A stretch of 64,000 nt of DNA from VXMF01 sp965206775 (GTDB lineage: Bacteria > Acidobacteriota > Terriglobia > Bryobacterales > UBA6623): NCBI GenBank assembly GCA_965206775.1, contig CBDBKU010000003.1, positions 558,001 to 622,000 of the forward strand, in the 5' to 3' direction. The position numbers and the translations under genes are program-made. Shown in pieces: positions 50,494 to 59,142 of the stretch (its first letter is position 1; each line of letters begins with the position of its first letter). The notes below the pieces were generated by a model. It was not told where the DNA came from. It saw only the letters and a program-made list of their open reading frames with translations, and made no database searches.

Positions 50494-52123
50494 CCCCGCC
50501 GCTCGCTCTGTTCACGAGGCCCGCCGGCCGTTGCGCAAGACGGGGAGAGGCGTGCGGCACCTTCGGATGCTGGTCCTGTGCGCCGGGCTAATCGGGGCTT
50601 CGACTCTGATCGGCGGTATCTACGGACTGCGCATCGGCACGAACGGCAATCTCATTCAGATCGCGCCCCTGAGCGGACATGTCCGAGAGGCGTTCCAGAT
50701 CACTCGCCTGATTGAGCAGCGGTTCGCGGAACCTGTCGATTGGAACGACGCGATGTACCAAGGCGCGATTCCAGCCATGCTCGCGACGCTCGATCCCCAC
50801 TCGACGTTTCTCAGCCCCGAGGAGTTCCGCAAGATGCGCGAGCAGGAGCGCGGCAGCTATGCGGGTGTCGGGATGCAGATCGCCGGCTTCGGCAACAAGA
50901 CAGTCGTCGACTTCCCGTTTCCCAGGACTCCGGCTTTCGAAGCAGGCATCCTGCCCGGCGATGCGATCGAGATGGTGGACGGCGAGCCTGTGGACGGCCT
51001 GGACCTCATGGCCGTCGCGAATCGAGTGAAGGGTCCGCCCGGAACCAGCGTGCGATTGAGCCTCTCACGCGAAGGATCGGACCAATGGATCGAAGTGGTC
51101 CTTGTGCGGAACGTCATCCCGCGATCGACGGTTCCAGTCCAGATGCTTTTCGAGGACGGGACCGGATACCTCCGGGTGACCAGCTTCGGCGAGAAAACCA
51201 GCGAGGAGTTGGACAAAGCCTTGCGGAGCCTGGAGGGCCAGGGCATGAGAGGCCTGCTGCTCGACCTGCGCGGCAACAAAGGCGGGCTGCTGTCCGCCGG
51301 CGTCAACGTGGCAAGCCAGTTCCTGGACAAGGGCCAGAGCGTGGTGTCCCATCGCGGGCGATCCTCTTCGGAGCGCCGGTACAACTCCCAAGCTGAGAAT
51401 CCGGACCTCGACTACCCGGTAGTGGTGCTAGTGAACTGCACCTCGGCATCGGCTTCGGAAATCGTGGCGGGTGCTCTCCAGGACCACGACAGGGCGCTGA
51501 TTGCCGGCACGAACACGTTTGGCAAGGGGCTGGTCCAGTCAGTCTTCGCCCTGCCTGAGTCCAGCGGCATGGTGCTGACCACCGCCCGGTACTATTCCCC
51601 GAGCGGTCGTCTCATTCAGCGGCCGTATGACCGGATCACGGCGAGCGAGTACTTCAACGAGCCCTGCAGCGAGCATTTCAGGCCCCGCCAAGGGACCGTC
51701 CGCCTTACCGATATCGGGCGGAAGGTCTACGAATTCGGAGGGATCGCACCGGACGTCGAGATCGAAGAGGTTGCCTTGACGCAGACGCAGCGGCTGATCG
51801 AGCGTCAGCGGGTCGTGGAACGATTCGTCGCTCGACTGCGATCGCACGGCCACGCAATGCTCAAGGACGAGACGCCCTCGCCGGAAACGCTCGAGGAGTT
51901 CCTGGACTTCGCGGCCGCGAGCGGGATCGCGCTGTCGTCGGTCCCGGCGGACGACCGGCAGTATCTGCTGCGGGCTCTCGCGACCCAGATGCACATCTCC
52001 TATTTCAACTACGACGAGGGCATGCGGGTGAAGGCGACATACGATCCGGTGGTCCTACACGCCCGCTCCCTGCTCGTGCAGGCGGCGCACCTGATGAGCG
52101 TGAAGCGCGGCACCGTCTCCTAG
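50483..52123 (+). CDS. S41-family C-terminal processing peptidase
   Basis: 546 residues from the ATG at 50483, overlapping the end of the pterin dehydratase gene. An N-terminal anchor helix (about 30-50) puts the protein in the periplasm. A PDZ domain spans about 130-200 (GVGMQIAGFGNKTVVDFPFPRTPAFEAGILPGD). The S41 core has LLLDLRGNKGGLLSAGVNVASQF near 255, the catalytic Ser in NCTSASASEIVAGAL near 324 and the Lys in NTFGKGLVQ near 348. Such enzymes trim or degrade envelope proteins. The long C-terminal part (about 430-546) is helical, of unknown role. Confidence 0.9.
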   Translation: MRPSPAARSVHEARRPLRKTGRGVRHLRMLVLCAGLIGASTLIGGIYGLRIGTNGNLIQIAPLSGHVREAFQITRLIEQRFAEPVDWNDAMYQGAIPAMLATLDPHSTFLSPEEFRKMREQERGSYAGVGMQIAGFGNKTVVDFPFPRTPAFEAGILPGDAIEMVDGEPVDGLDLMAVANRVKGPPGTSVRLSLSREGSDQWIEVVLVRNVIPRSTVPVQMLFEDGTGYLRVTSFGEKTSEELDKALRSLEGQGMRGLLLDLRGNKGGLLSAGVNVASQFLDKGQSVVSHRGRSSSERRYNSQAENPDLDYPVVVLVNCTSASASEIVAGALQDHDRALIAGTNTFGKGLVQSVFALPESSGMVLTTARYYSPSGRLIQRPYDRITASEYFNEPCSEHFRPRQGTVRLTDIGRKVYEFGGIAPDVEIEEVALTQTQRLIERQRVVERFVARLRSHGHAMLKDETPSPETLEEFLDFAAASGIALSSVPADDRQYLLRALATQMHISYFNYDEGMRVKATYDPVVLHARSLLVQAAHLMSVKRGTVS

Positions 52124-53139
52124 CGCGGACCGTACTCCTTGCTGAACCCGTTGCGGGAGTTCGTCACCGAGAAACGCCCGTCCGGCTGCACCGAGGCCTT
52201 GATCCAGTGCGCCTCGCACCCCTCGGTCTCGCCGAGGTTGGCAATGAAATCCTCGGCTGTATTGTGGTCCTCGTCGCTCTCGACGGCGCGATGGACCTGC
52301 CAGAGATCCGCGAGAGACGAAGCCGACGTGAGTGCCGTGTAAGTGGCGGGACTCCCTCCCTTGCGCGGGCCGTTGTTCATCACGGCAACGAGAGGACGGA
52401 TGCCTCGGATGTGGGCCGGGGCACCCGACGTTTGCATGCCGTGATGCGTGACCTGGTAGAGGTCAATCTCTCCAAATATGTTTGCCGGGCACGCGGTCTC
52501 GATCTCGTAGTTCCAGGTGAGATCGCCGAGATCGAGGAACTCGAACTCGCCGACCCGGATCAGGAAGCCCACGCTTTTCCCGTTCTCCCCTTTGTCCATT
52601 TGCTTCTGCGCGGCCTCACGGCACGCGGGGTTCGGGCCCTGCTCGGAGAGCGGCCGGTCAAGAAATCGGCTGCGCGCGGCGACGAACAGGAAGTCCGTGT
52701 TCTTCAATGGGAGCTTCTGGCCGGGCTCGACTTGCATGCGCCGGTCGCCTGCCGTGTCGGCATAGCTCTGCCAGAGCGCGTCCGCCCGCTCGTTCCACCC
52801 GATCTCGACGCTGTCTCCGTGGTCCATGAACCTGCCGATCGGGATCATCGAAGCGAGCGCGGCCACGCCACCGACGTGGTCCCGGTGGAAATGCGAGGTG
52901 ATGAAATAGTCGAGTTCCTTCCTCCCGACCTCCTTTTCCAGTACCTCGGCGATCCGGGCCGGATCCCGGTCGTCAAAGCCTGGCCAGCCGGCGTCCATCA
53001 GGATCGTTTCCATGTCGGGCGTCACGATCAGCGTCGCAGCGCCCCCTTCGACGTCGATCCAGTAGATGTCGAGCGTGCCGGCCGCGAACAGAGGGGCTGC
53101 GAGCAGGACAAGGAGCAGCGCGGGAGTTCGAACGTGCAT
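52120..53139 (-). CDS. Secreted metallo-beta-lactamase-fold hydrolase
   Basis: 339 residues. A signal peptide (VRTPALLLVLLAAPLFAAG) is followed by an MBL fold: LDIYWIDVEGGAATLIVTPD near 23, ILMDAGWPGFDDRDP near 46, and the metal motif SHFHRDHVGG near 81-90. Later LDLGDLTW near 199 supplies the next ligand Asp and VTHHGMQTSG near 230 the terminal His. It resembles the C-terminal MBL domain of ComEC-like proteins but stands alone and is exported. Substrate unknown. A TATGAT hexamer ends eight bases before the ATG. Confidence 0.85.
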   Translation of the reverse strand: MHVRTPALLLVLLAAPLFAAGTLDIYWIDVEGGAATLIVTPDMETILMDAGWPGFDDRDPARIAEVLEKEVGRKELDYFITSHFHRDHVGGVAALASMIPIGRFMDHGDSVEIGWNERADALWQSYADTAGDRRMQVEPGQKLPLKNTDFLFVAARSRFLDRPLSEQGPNPACREAAQKQMDKGENGKSVGFLIRVGEFEFLDLGDLTWNYEIETACPANIFGEIDLYQVTHHGMQTSGAPAHIRGIRPLVAVMNNGPRKGGSPATYTALTSASSLADLWQVHRAVESDEDHNTAEDFIANLGETEGCEAHWIKASVQPDGRFSVTNSRNGFSKEYGPR

Positions 53140-53147
53140 GAGCCTAT

Positions 53148-53153
53148 ATCATA
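53148..53153 (-). promoter_or_regulatory. -10-like hexamer (TATGAT) of the MBL gene
   Basis: On the minus strand TATGAT ends 8 bases before the ATG at 53139. Confidence 0.5.
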
Positions 53154-53270
53154 AACACCGTTCACTCGCTTGCGCGCATCGCCGGCAGAGAGCCTGCATC
53201 GCGATGCACTGAATCGCGATGCACCCGCGCCCTAACTGCGATAGACTGAGACTGGAGGTAGGGGGCAATC

Positions 53271-53600
53271 ATGTTTAGCACTCGAGTCGCGCTGTGCGCG
53301 GCTGCTCTCTTTGTTGTCGCCGGAGCGTTAGCCGACAACCACGACAAGGGTGACGCAGCGGCGGGTCAAGCAGCGTTCCAGCAACGCTGCATGGTCTGCC
53401 ATTTCGAGGACAGCGCCGAGAAGAAAATCGGCCCGGGTCTAGCGGGAATCAAGGATGGCAAGCTGCCCAGCGGCAAGGACGCCACGTCAGACGCCGTTAT
53501 GGAAAACCTGAACAAGGGCGGCAACGGCATGCCTGCGTTCGAGCAAATGCTCAGCGAGGAAGAAAAGGTCAACATCGTCGCTTACGTGCTGAGCCTGTAG
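53271..53600 (+). CDS. Small periplasmic cytochrome c
   Basis: 109 residues. After a signal peptide (cleavage near A21), one heme-c site C40-M-V-C43-H44 is present, with Met87 in GNGMPAF as the likely second axial ligand. GPGLAGI near 55 and the final VNIVAYVLSL helix complete a class I fold. A GGAGG precedes the ATG, and a TAGACT element lies upstream, so this gene has a normal leader. It would carry electrons in the periplasm; its partners are not in the window. Confidence 0.9.
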   Translation: MFSTRVALCAAALFVVAGALADNHDKGDAAAGQAAFQQRCMVCHFEDSAEKKIGPGLAGIKDGKLPSGKDATSDAVMENLNKGGNGMPAFEQMLSEEEKVNIVAYVLSL

Positions 53601-53698
53601 CGTCCGCTTTCCAAGCGAGCGTGTCACGGCGATGTTTCGCAATCCTATTCCCAACCGACTAGGCGCGGAAGCAGGGTTCAGCTTCAACAGGAGCAGGT

Positions 53699-53935
53699 AT
53701 GGATATTGAAACGAAGGTCACCCAGATCATCTGCGAGCAACTCAGCGTCGAGGAGTCTCAAGTAACTCCCGACGCGTCGTTCCAGGAATCCTTGAACGCC
53801 GATTCGCTCGACATCGTCGAGCTCATCATGGCGCTGGAGGAAGGTTTCGGCATCGAGATCCCGGATGACGATGCCGAGAAGATCCGCACGGTCGGTGACG
53901 CGATTCGTTACATCAAGGCGACCCAGTCGAGCTAA
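53699..53935 (+). CDS. acpP: Acyl carrier protein
   Basis: 78 residues, the normal size. The phosphopantetheine Ser36 sits in NADSLDIVELIMALEE. The protein is acidic throughout and ends in VGDAIRYIKA. It has AGGAG before the ATG. It carries acyl chains in fatty-acid synthesis and is followed after 14 bases by fabF, as in many bacteria. Confidence 0.97.
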   Translation: MDIETKVTQIICEQLSVEESQVTPDASFQESLNADSLDIVELIMALEEGFGIEIPDDDAEKIRTVGDAIRYIKATQSS

Positions 53936-53949
53936 TAGCAGGATCCCAG

Positions 53950-55194
53950 TTGCCGAGAAGAGTTGTCGTCACTGGCGTCGGCCTCGTCTCACCGGTCGGG
54001 GTCGGGACGGAGGAGTGCTGGAATGCGCTTCTCGACGGGCGCAATGGCATCGGGCGTATCACGCATTTCGACGCTAGCGACTTCCCATGCCAGATAGCGG
54101 GGGAGATCACCAACTTCGATCCGCTGGAGTTCGTCTCCTCCAAGGATCGGCGCAAGATGGGCCGCTTCATCTTCTTCGCGCTTGCGGCCAGCGAGTACGC
54201 AATGAAAATGTCGGGCCTCACGGTGACGCCCGAGCTGTCTCCGCGCGTCGGTGTCTATGTCGGTAGCGGTATCGGCGGCTTCGACATCATCGAGCGCGAG
54301 CACGAGAAGCTGCTGCGGCAAGGGCCCCGGCGTGTCACCCCGTTCTTCATTCCGGCGACCATCATCAATCTGGCCTCCGGGCACGTCTCGATCCGCTGGC
54401 ACGCGAGGGGTCCCAACTCCGCCACGGCGACGGCTTGCACGAGCGGTGCGCACGCGGTGGGCGATTCGTTCCGGCTGATCCAGAACGGCTACGCGGACGC
54501 GATGATCTGCGGGGGAGCCGAAGCGGCGATCACGCCGATGAGCATCGCTGGCTTCGGCGCCATGAAGGCGCTCTCGACTCGCAACGACGATCCCGCGCAA
54601 GCCTGCCGTCCGTGGGACATTGACCGAGATGGGTTCGTGGTCGGCGAGGGAGCCGGGATTCTCGTGCTCGAATCGCTTGAAGGAGCGCTGCGCCGCGACG
54701 CCCCCATCATCGCTGAGATGGTCGGGTACGGGTTGAGCGGAGATGCGTTCCACATCACCGCGCCCGCCGAGGACGGCGATGGCGCAGTCCGGGTGATGCG
54801 CAGCGCAATCGAAGACGCCGGGATCTCGACGTCCGACGTCGACTACGTCAACACGCACGGCACGTCGACTCCGGTCGGCGACGTCATCGAATCGCGCGCA
54901 CTCGAAAGCCTTTTCGCCGAGCACGCTAAGAGCCTGGCTGTGAGTTCGACCAAGTCGATGACGGGGCATCTTCTCGGAGGAGCCGGCGGCCTGGAAGCCG
55001 GCATCGCGACGCTCGCAATTCGCGACCAAGTGGCACCGCCGACAATCAACCTAGACCAACCCGGACCGGGCTGCAATCTGGATTACATCCCGAAGACGGC
55101 CAGGAACATGGAGATCGAGTACTCGCTCAGCAACTCGTTCGGCTTCGGGGGCACGAACGGAGCCCTCATATTCCGCCGATTTAGCGGCCATTGA
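53950..55194 (+). CDS. fabF: 3-oxoacyl-ACP synthase II (beta-ketoacyl-ACP synthase)
   Basis: 414 residues from a TTG 14 bases after acpP. The condensing-enzyme triad is present: Cys near 163 in ATACTSGAHAV, His near 303 in NTHGTSTPVGD, and His near 338 in KSMTGHLLGGAGG. RRVVVTGVGLVSPVG at the start and NSFGFGGTNGALIFR at the end are typical. It elongates acyl-ACP in the cytoplasm, using the neighbouring acpP product. Confidence 0.96.
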   Translation: MPRRVVVTGVGLVSPVGVGTEECWNALLDGRNGIGRITHFDASDFPCQIAGEITNFDPLEFVSSKDRRKMGRFIFFALAASEYAMKMSGLTVTPELSPRVGVYVGSGIGGFDIIEREHEKLLRQGPRRVTPFFIPATIINLASGHVSIRWHARGPNSATATACTSGAHAVGDSFRLIQNGYADAMICGGAEAAITPMSIAGFGAMKALSTRNDDPAQACRPWDIDRDGFVVGEGAGILVLESLEGALRRDAPIIAEMVGYGLSGDAFHITAPAEDGDGAVRVMRSAIEDAGISTSDVDYVNTHGTSTPVGDVIESRALESLFAEHAKSLAVSSTKSMTGHLLGGAGGLEAGIATLAIRDQVAPPTINLDQPGPGCNLDYIPKTARNMEIEYSLSNSFGFGGTNGALIFRRFSGH

Positions 55195-55242
55195 TAGAAT
55201 CGTGATTGGCGTCGGCTAGCTGCCGCGCCATTCCCCTTCACC

Positions 55243-56013
55243 ATGAATATCTTCGTCTGCGTCAAGCAGGTCATGGCGCGAGATTCCGTGCTGCGGCTGA
55301 ACGATAGCGGGACCTGGACCCTTGACGACGGCCTCTCGTTCGAAATGAACGAGCCCGACACTTTCGCGCTCGAGGAGGCCCTGCGCTTGAAAGAGAAGCA
55401 CGGCGGCGAGGTGGTTGCTGTCACTGCGGGACCAGCGCGATCGGCATCGACAATTCGGGAAGCGCTGGCCAAGGGCGCGGATAGGGGCATCCATATCGAG
55501 GACGACCGATACGTCGAAGCCGACACCTACGCGACCGCGAGGGCCTTGGCCGCCGCGATCGGTCGCGAGTCCCATGACTTGATCCTGACCGGACTGCAGT
55601 CGGACGATGCGGGATTCGGGCAGACAGGCGTGATTCTGGCGGAGTTGCTTGGGCTCCCGCATGCCACGATCATCATGGAAATCGACGCTTCGGAAGGAAA
55701 GCTCCGCTGCAAGCGCGAGCTCGAGGCCGGCTGGTTCCAGACCGTCACGCTGCCGCAGCCTGGGCTCCTGACGATCCAAAGCGGGATCAACAAGGTTCGC
55801 TACGCGACGCTGATGGGCATCAAGCGCGCCCGGAGAAAGCCGTTCCAGCGATACTCGCCTGAAGACCTCGGCATTGACGTTGCCGCCCGCCAAAGCGTGC
55901 GACGGCTGTACCAGCCGCAGCAGTCCAAGCAAACCGAATTCCTGGAAGGCAGCAGCCAGGAAGTCGCCGGCCAACTGCTCGCCAAGCTTCGATTCGAGGC
56001 CCGAGTGCTATGA
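55243..56013 (+). CDS. etfB: Electron transfer flavoprotein beta subunit
   Basis: 256 residues. NIFVCVKQVMARDSVLRLND at the start and the AMP-binding region VVAVTAGPARSASTIREALAKGADRGIHIED near 62-95 are family marks. LILTGLQSDDAGFGQTG near 112-128 and the ADP/AMP loop follow. With EtfA it takes electrons from acyl-CoA and other dehydrogenases. It overlaps etfA by four bases (ATGA). ETF:quinone oxidoreductase is not in the window. Confidence 0.94.
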   Translation: MNIFVCVKQVMARDSVLRLNDSGTWTLDDGLSFEMNEPDTFALEEALRLKEKHGGEVVAVTAGPARSASTIREALAKGADRGIHIEDDRYVEADTYATARALAAAIGRESHDLILTGLQSDDAGFGQTGVILAELLGLPHATIIMEIDASEGKLRCKRELEAGWFQTVTLPQPGLLTIQSGINKVRYATLMGIKRARRKPFQRYSPEDLGIDVAARQSVRRLYQPQQSKQTEFLEGSSQEVAGQLLAKLRFEARVL

Positions 56014-56990
56014 GCGTTCTCGTAGTAACCGAACAGCAGGGCCACAAGTGGCACCGCATGTCGTTCGAGGCGCTTGCCGCAGGCCAGGAGGCGGCGAAGG
56101 CCATGGACTGCCCGCTCGTCGTCGCGGTCGCCGGTTCCGGCGTTGCGGATCTCGCAGAGGAACTGGCTTCCAAGAGGGTCTCCGAGGTCGTGATGCTCGA
56201 CGACCCCGCACTGGCCGGCTACAGTCCGGACGGATTCGCGGAAGCGCTGCGTCAGGCGGTTAGCCAGCTGAAACCCCGGCTTGTGCTCTTTCCGCACACC
56301 TACCAGGTCCGGGACCTAGCACCCAAGCTTGCCGCATCTCTAGGCAAGGCGTTCGTCAGCGACGCCGTTGGAATGCGGCTCGAGGGCGGCCAGCCGGTTT
56401 TCGTACGGCAGCTCTTCCAGGGAAAGCTCCACGGCGACGTTGCGGTCGAAGGCGGATCGCCGTACTTCGCATCGGTACAGTCGGGCGCCTACAGGGCCGA
56501 CGCGGTTGCCGAAGGGAACGCCCCGGCTCTGATCCGCTCCCTGGATCTCTCGCTCGACCCGTCGGCCGTTCGCACCGAGCCGGAGCCACCGTACCAGGAC
56601 GCCAAGGACGCAGTTGACCTCGGGTCAGCGGACATCATCGTCTCGGTCGGTCGCGGCATTCAGGATCCGGACAACATCCCGCAAGCCGAGGCACTGGCGA
56701 AGGCTCTTGGCGGAGAGTTGGCCGCGTCCAGGCCCATCTGCGACAACGGCTGGCTGCCACTCGACCGCCAGATCGGCAGTTCCGGCCAGACGGTCACTCC
56801 GAATCTCTACCTCGCCCTAGGAATCTCGGGCGCAATCCAGCACGTCGTCGGCATGAAGGGCGCAAAGACCATCGTGGCCGTGAACAAGGACGCTGGGGCC
56901 CCGATCTTCGAGATTGCCGACTATGGGATCGTCGGCGACCTGTTCGAAGTCATGCCGGCCCTGATCAAGGCTCTCGAAGCGGACGAGTAG
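56010..56990 (+). CDS. etfA: Electron transfer flavoprotein alpha subunit
   Basis: 326 residues. The C-terminal FAD domain holds the signature NLYLALGISGAIQHVVGMKGAKTIVAVNKDAGAPIFEIADYGIVGDLFEVMPAL (about 265-318), plus SVGRGIQDPDNI near 211 and SRPICDNGWLPLDRQIGSSGQTV near 235-257. The Q-I-G-S-S-G-Q block contacts FAD. It is coupled to etfB, and the pair is probably part of fatty-acid or amino-acid oxidation. Confidence 0.95.
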   Translation: MSVLVVTEQQGHKWHRMSFEALAAGQEAAKAMDCPLVVAVAGSGVADLAEELASKRVSEVVMLDDPALAGYSPDGFAEALRQAVSQLKPRLVLFPHTYQVRDLAPKLAASLGKAFVSDAVGMRLEGGQPVFVRQLFQGKLHGDVAVEGGSPYFASVQSGAYRADAVAEGNAPALIRSLDLSLDPSAVRTEPEPPYQDAKDAVDLGSADIIVSVGRGIQDPDNIPQAEALAKALGGELAASRPICDNGWLPLDRQIGSSGQTVTPNLYLALGISGAIQHVVGMKGAKTIVAVNKDAGAPIFEIADYGIVGDLFEVMPALIKALEADE

Positions 56991-57130
56991 CTGCCGGTCC
57001 CGTCGCACAACGAAGCAAGCTCTCACGACGCCGGCCGTTGGAAGGAGAGCCTCCCGGTGTTCGTATTGGATGCCGTGCCGAAGGCTCGCGGTTGCGGTCT
57101 GTGACGAGCCGATGGGAAGATGTCATCGCC

Positions 57131-58621
57131 ATGCTTCGGTCGATTCGATTTGTAACCACCCTCTTCGCGCTCTGGACGTTGATGTCCTGCTCGGCACCCC
57201 AAACCGACGTCCGCGATGCCGCCGACCGACCCAACTTCATCTTGGTCTTCATCGACGATATGGGATACGGAGACATCGGTGCGTTCGGCTCCACCGACAA
57301 TCGAACCCCTGAGATAGACGCGATGGCAAATGAAGGCATGAAGCTCACCAGCTTCTACGCCCACCCAGTCTGCACGCCGTCGCGAGCGGCTCTGATGACC
57401 GGTTCCTATCCCATACGCAACGGTCTGCAAACGGGATTCTGGCATCCTGTGCTGATGCCGGGCGACCCTCAGGGCATTCACCCGGACGAGGTCACCGTCG
57501 CCGAGGTACTCAAGAACCGGGGCTACGCGACCGGAATCATCGGGAAGTGGCATCTTGGCGACCAACCGGAGTTCCTGCCTAACAACCACGGGTTCGACTA
57601 CTACTTCGGACTTCCTTATTCCAACGACATGAGTCCCTTCATGCCGTTGAATCCGAGGAATCACCCGCCACTGCCCCTGCTTCGGAACGGAGAGGTCATT
57701 CGCGAAGTTCCCGAGGACCAGTCCTTCCTGACGGGGGACTACACCTCGGAAGCACTCGCATTCATCGACCGGCACCGAAAGCAGCCGTTCTTTCTCTACA
57801 TCCCGCACTCGATGGTCCACGTTCCCCTGTGGGCCGGCGAAGACTTCAAGGAGACCTCGAGCAACGGGGTTTTGGGGGATTGCATCGAAGAAATCGACCG
57901 GGGCGTCGGCGAGATTCGCAAGAAGCTCGAGGAACATGGCATCGCGGAAAACACGCTGGTGTTCTTCACGTCGGACAACGGCCCGGCTCGCGGCAGTGCC
58001 GGGCCGCTCCGGGGGCGCAAGGGCAGCACATATGAGGGCGGTCTCCGCGTGCCGACCGTTGCGTACTGGCCCGGCACAGTGCCAGGCGGGTCCGCCTACG
58101 GAGACACCGCCACCACGATGGACATCCTCCCGACGTTCGCGGCCCTTGCGGGAGCCGAGTCCCAGTCCGACCGCGTGGACGGGTTCGATATCTCGGCCAT
58201 TCTCAAGGGCGACACGAGTCAAGCGTCCGCGTACGAAGCGTTCTACTACTACCGCGGCTACGAGCTTCGCGCAGTGCGCAGCGGCAAATGGAAGCTGCAC
58301 ACAGACGGAACGCTTTACAACCTGAACGCCGACATTGCCGAGAGCAGCGACCGGGCAAGCGAAGAGCCGGAGGTGATGGCTCGGTTGTCAGCGCTGCTGG
58401 ACGAAGGCCGCCAGACACTGGGCACGGGCCCGCAATGGCCGATCGATCCGGGAATTGAGCTACCTGCTACCGCCCGGCCGATCGGCAAGATCGACCGCGA
58501 GCCGAAGCTCCTGATCCCGAGGCACGGTCTCTCTGGAGACGCCGCGCACGCACCACCCGTCCGGACGAAGACGGTCTCGGTGTCCCCGCCTGCAGACTAT
58601 GTGCGACCGTCCAATTGGTAG
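57131..58621 (+). CDS. Sulfatase, lipoprotein
   Basis: 496 residues from the ATG at 57131. A lipoprotein signal (FVTTLFALWTLMSC) is followed by the sulfatase core RPNFILVFIDDMGYGDIGAFG near 31 (metal Asp pair). The formylglycine motif is C-T-P-S-R-A near residue 81, so a C-type sulfatase that needs a formylglycine-generating enzyme, not encoded here. GKWHLGD near 138 and TSDNGPARGSAGPLRGRKGSTYEGGLRVP near 279-307 also match. The likely substrates are sulfated polysaccharides from marine or host sources. It is 140 bases downstream of etfA and probably separate from it. Confidence 0.93.
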   Translation: MLRSIRFVTTLFALWTLMSCSAPQTDVRDAADRPNFILVFIDDMGYGDIGAFGSTDNRTPEIDAMANEGMKLTSFYAHPVCTPSRAALMTGSYPIRNGLQTGFWHPVLMPGDPQGIHPDEVTVAEVLKNRGYATGIIGKWHLGDQPEFLPNNHGFDYYFGLPYSNDMSPFMPLNPRNHPPLPLLRNGEVIREVPEDQSFLTGDYTSEALAFIDRHRKQPFFLYIPHSMVHVPLWAGEDFKETSSNGVLGDCIEEIDRGVGEIRKKLEEHGIAENTLVFFTSDNGPARGSAGPLRGRKGSTYEGGLRVPTVAYWPGTVPGGSAYGDTATTMDILPTFAALAGAESQSDRVDGFDISAILKGDTSQASAYEAFYYYRGYELRAVRSGKWKLHTDGTLYNLNADIAESSDRASEEPEVMARLSALLDEGRQTLGTGPQWPIDPGIELPATARPIGKIDREPKLLIPRHGLSGDAAHAPPVRTKTVSVSPPADYVRPSNW

Positions 58622-59142
58622 CGCCCCCCTGATCAATCGCCGTTCGCAAGAGCCGTGGCGAAGGAAGCGCTGGAAGCCACCGTGCTTCAGGCAAGCCTTG
58701 CCACTGTCCTGGCGCGGATCACTCGCAACCAGTCATGCCGGTACGAGTAGCTGCTTGAGATTCCTGCGTGGAATGCGCGAGCAACCAATCCATGCCAAGC
58801 AAGCAGAAGGCATCCAAGTCGCAGGCACGAAAGGGTTTTGCCGATATGGATCGGCAATTCTAGACGTCAGCCTCGCCGACATGGAATCCTGTGGCGGCCA
58901 CGGCGCGACGAGGTTCACGACGGCAGCTCATGCCGTCGGACTTCGGCAAGGGGGGAAAAGACCGCTCGGGCTGGGACCGCAGTCGCGGCCTGAAGCTTTC
59001 TCCGATCAGAAATGCAGGGTTGGCGGGTATCGCTCGGTGCAGGCACGTAAGTGCCGGCTTGCCGGACCCGATCCCAGATTGCTGCCAGCCGCACTATTCC
59101 GGACAGAGAATATCGATTCGCTGGTGGCAAGGGTACCGCCGG
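58622..59142. other. Intergenic stretch without recognisable gene
   Basis: About 520 bases between the convergent sulfatase and PBP genes. Frames exist on both strands but none resembles a known family, and I see no structured RNA or repeat. Confidence 0.4.
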
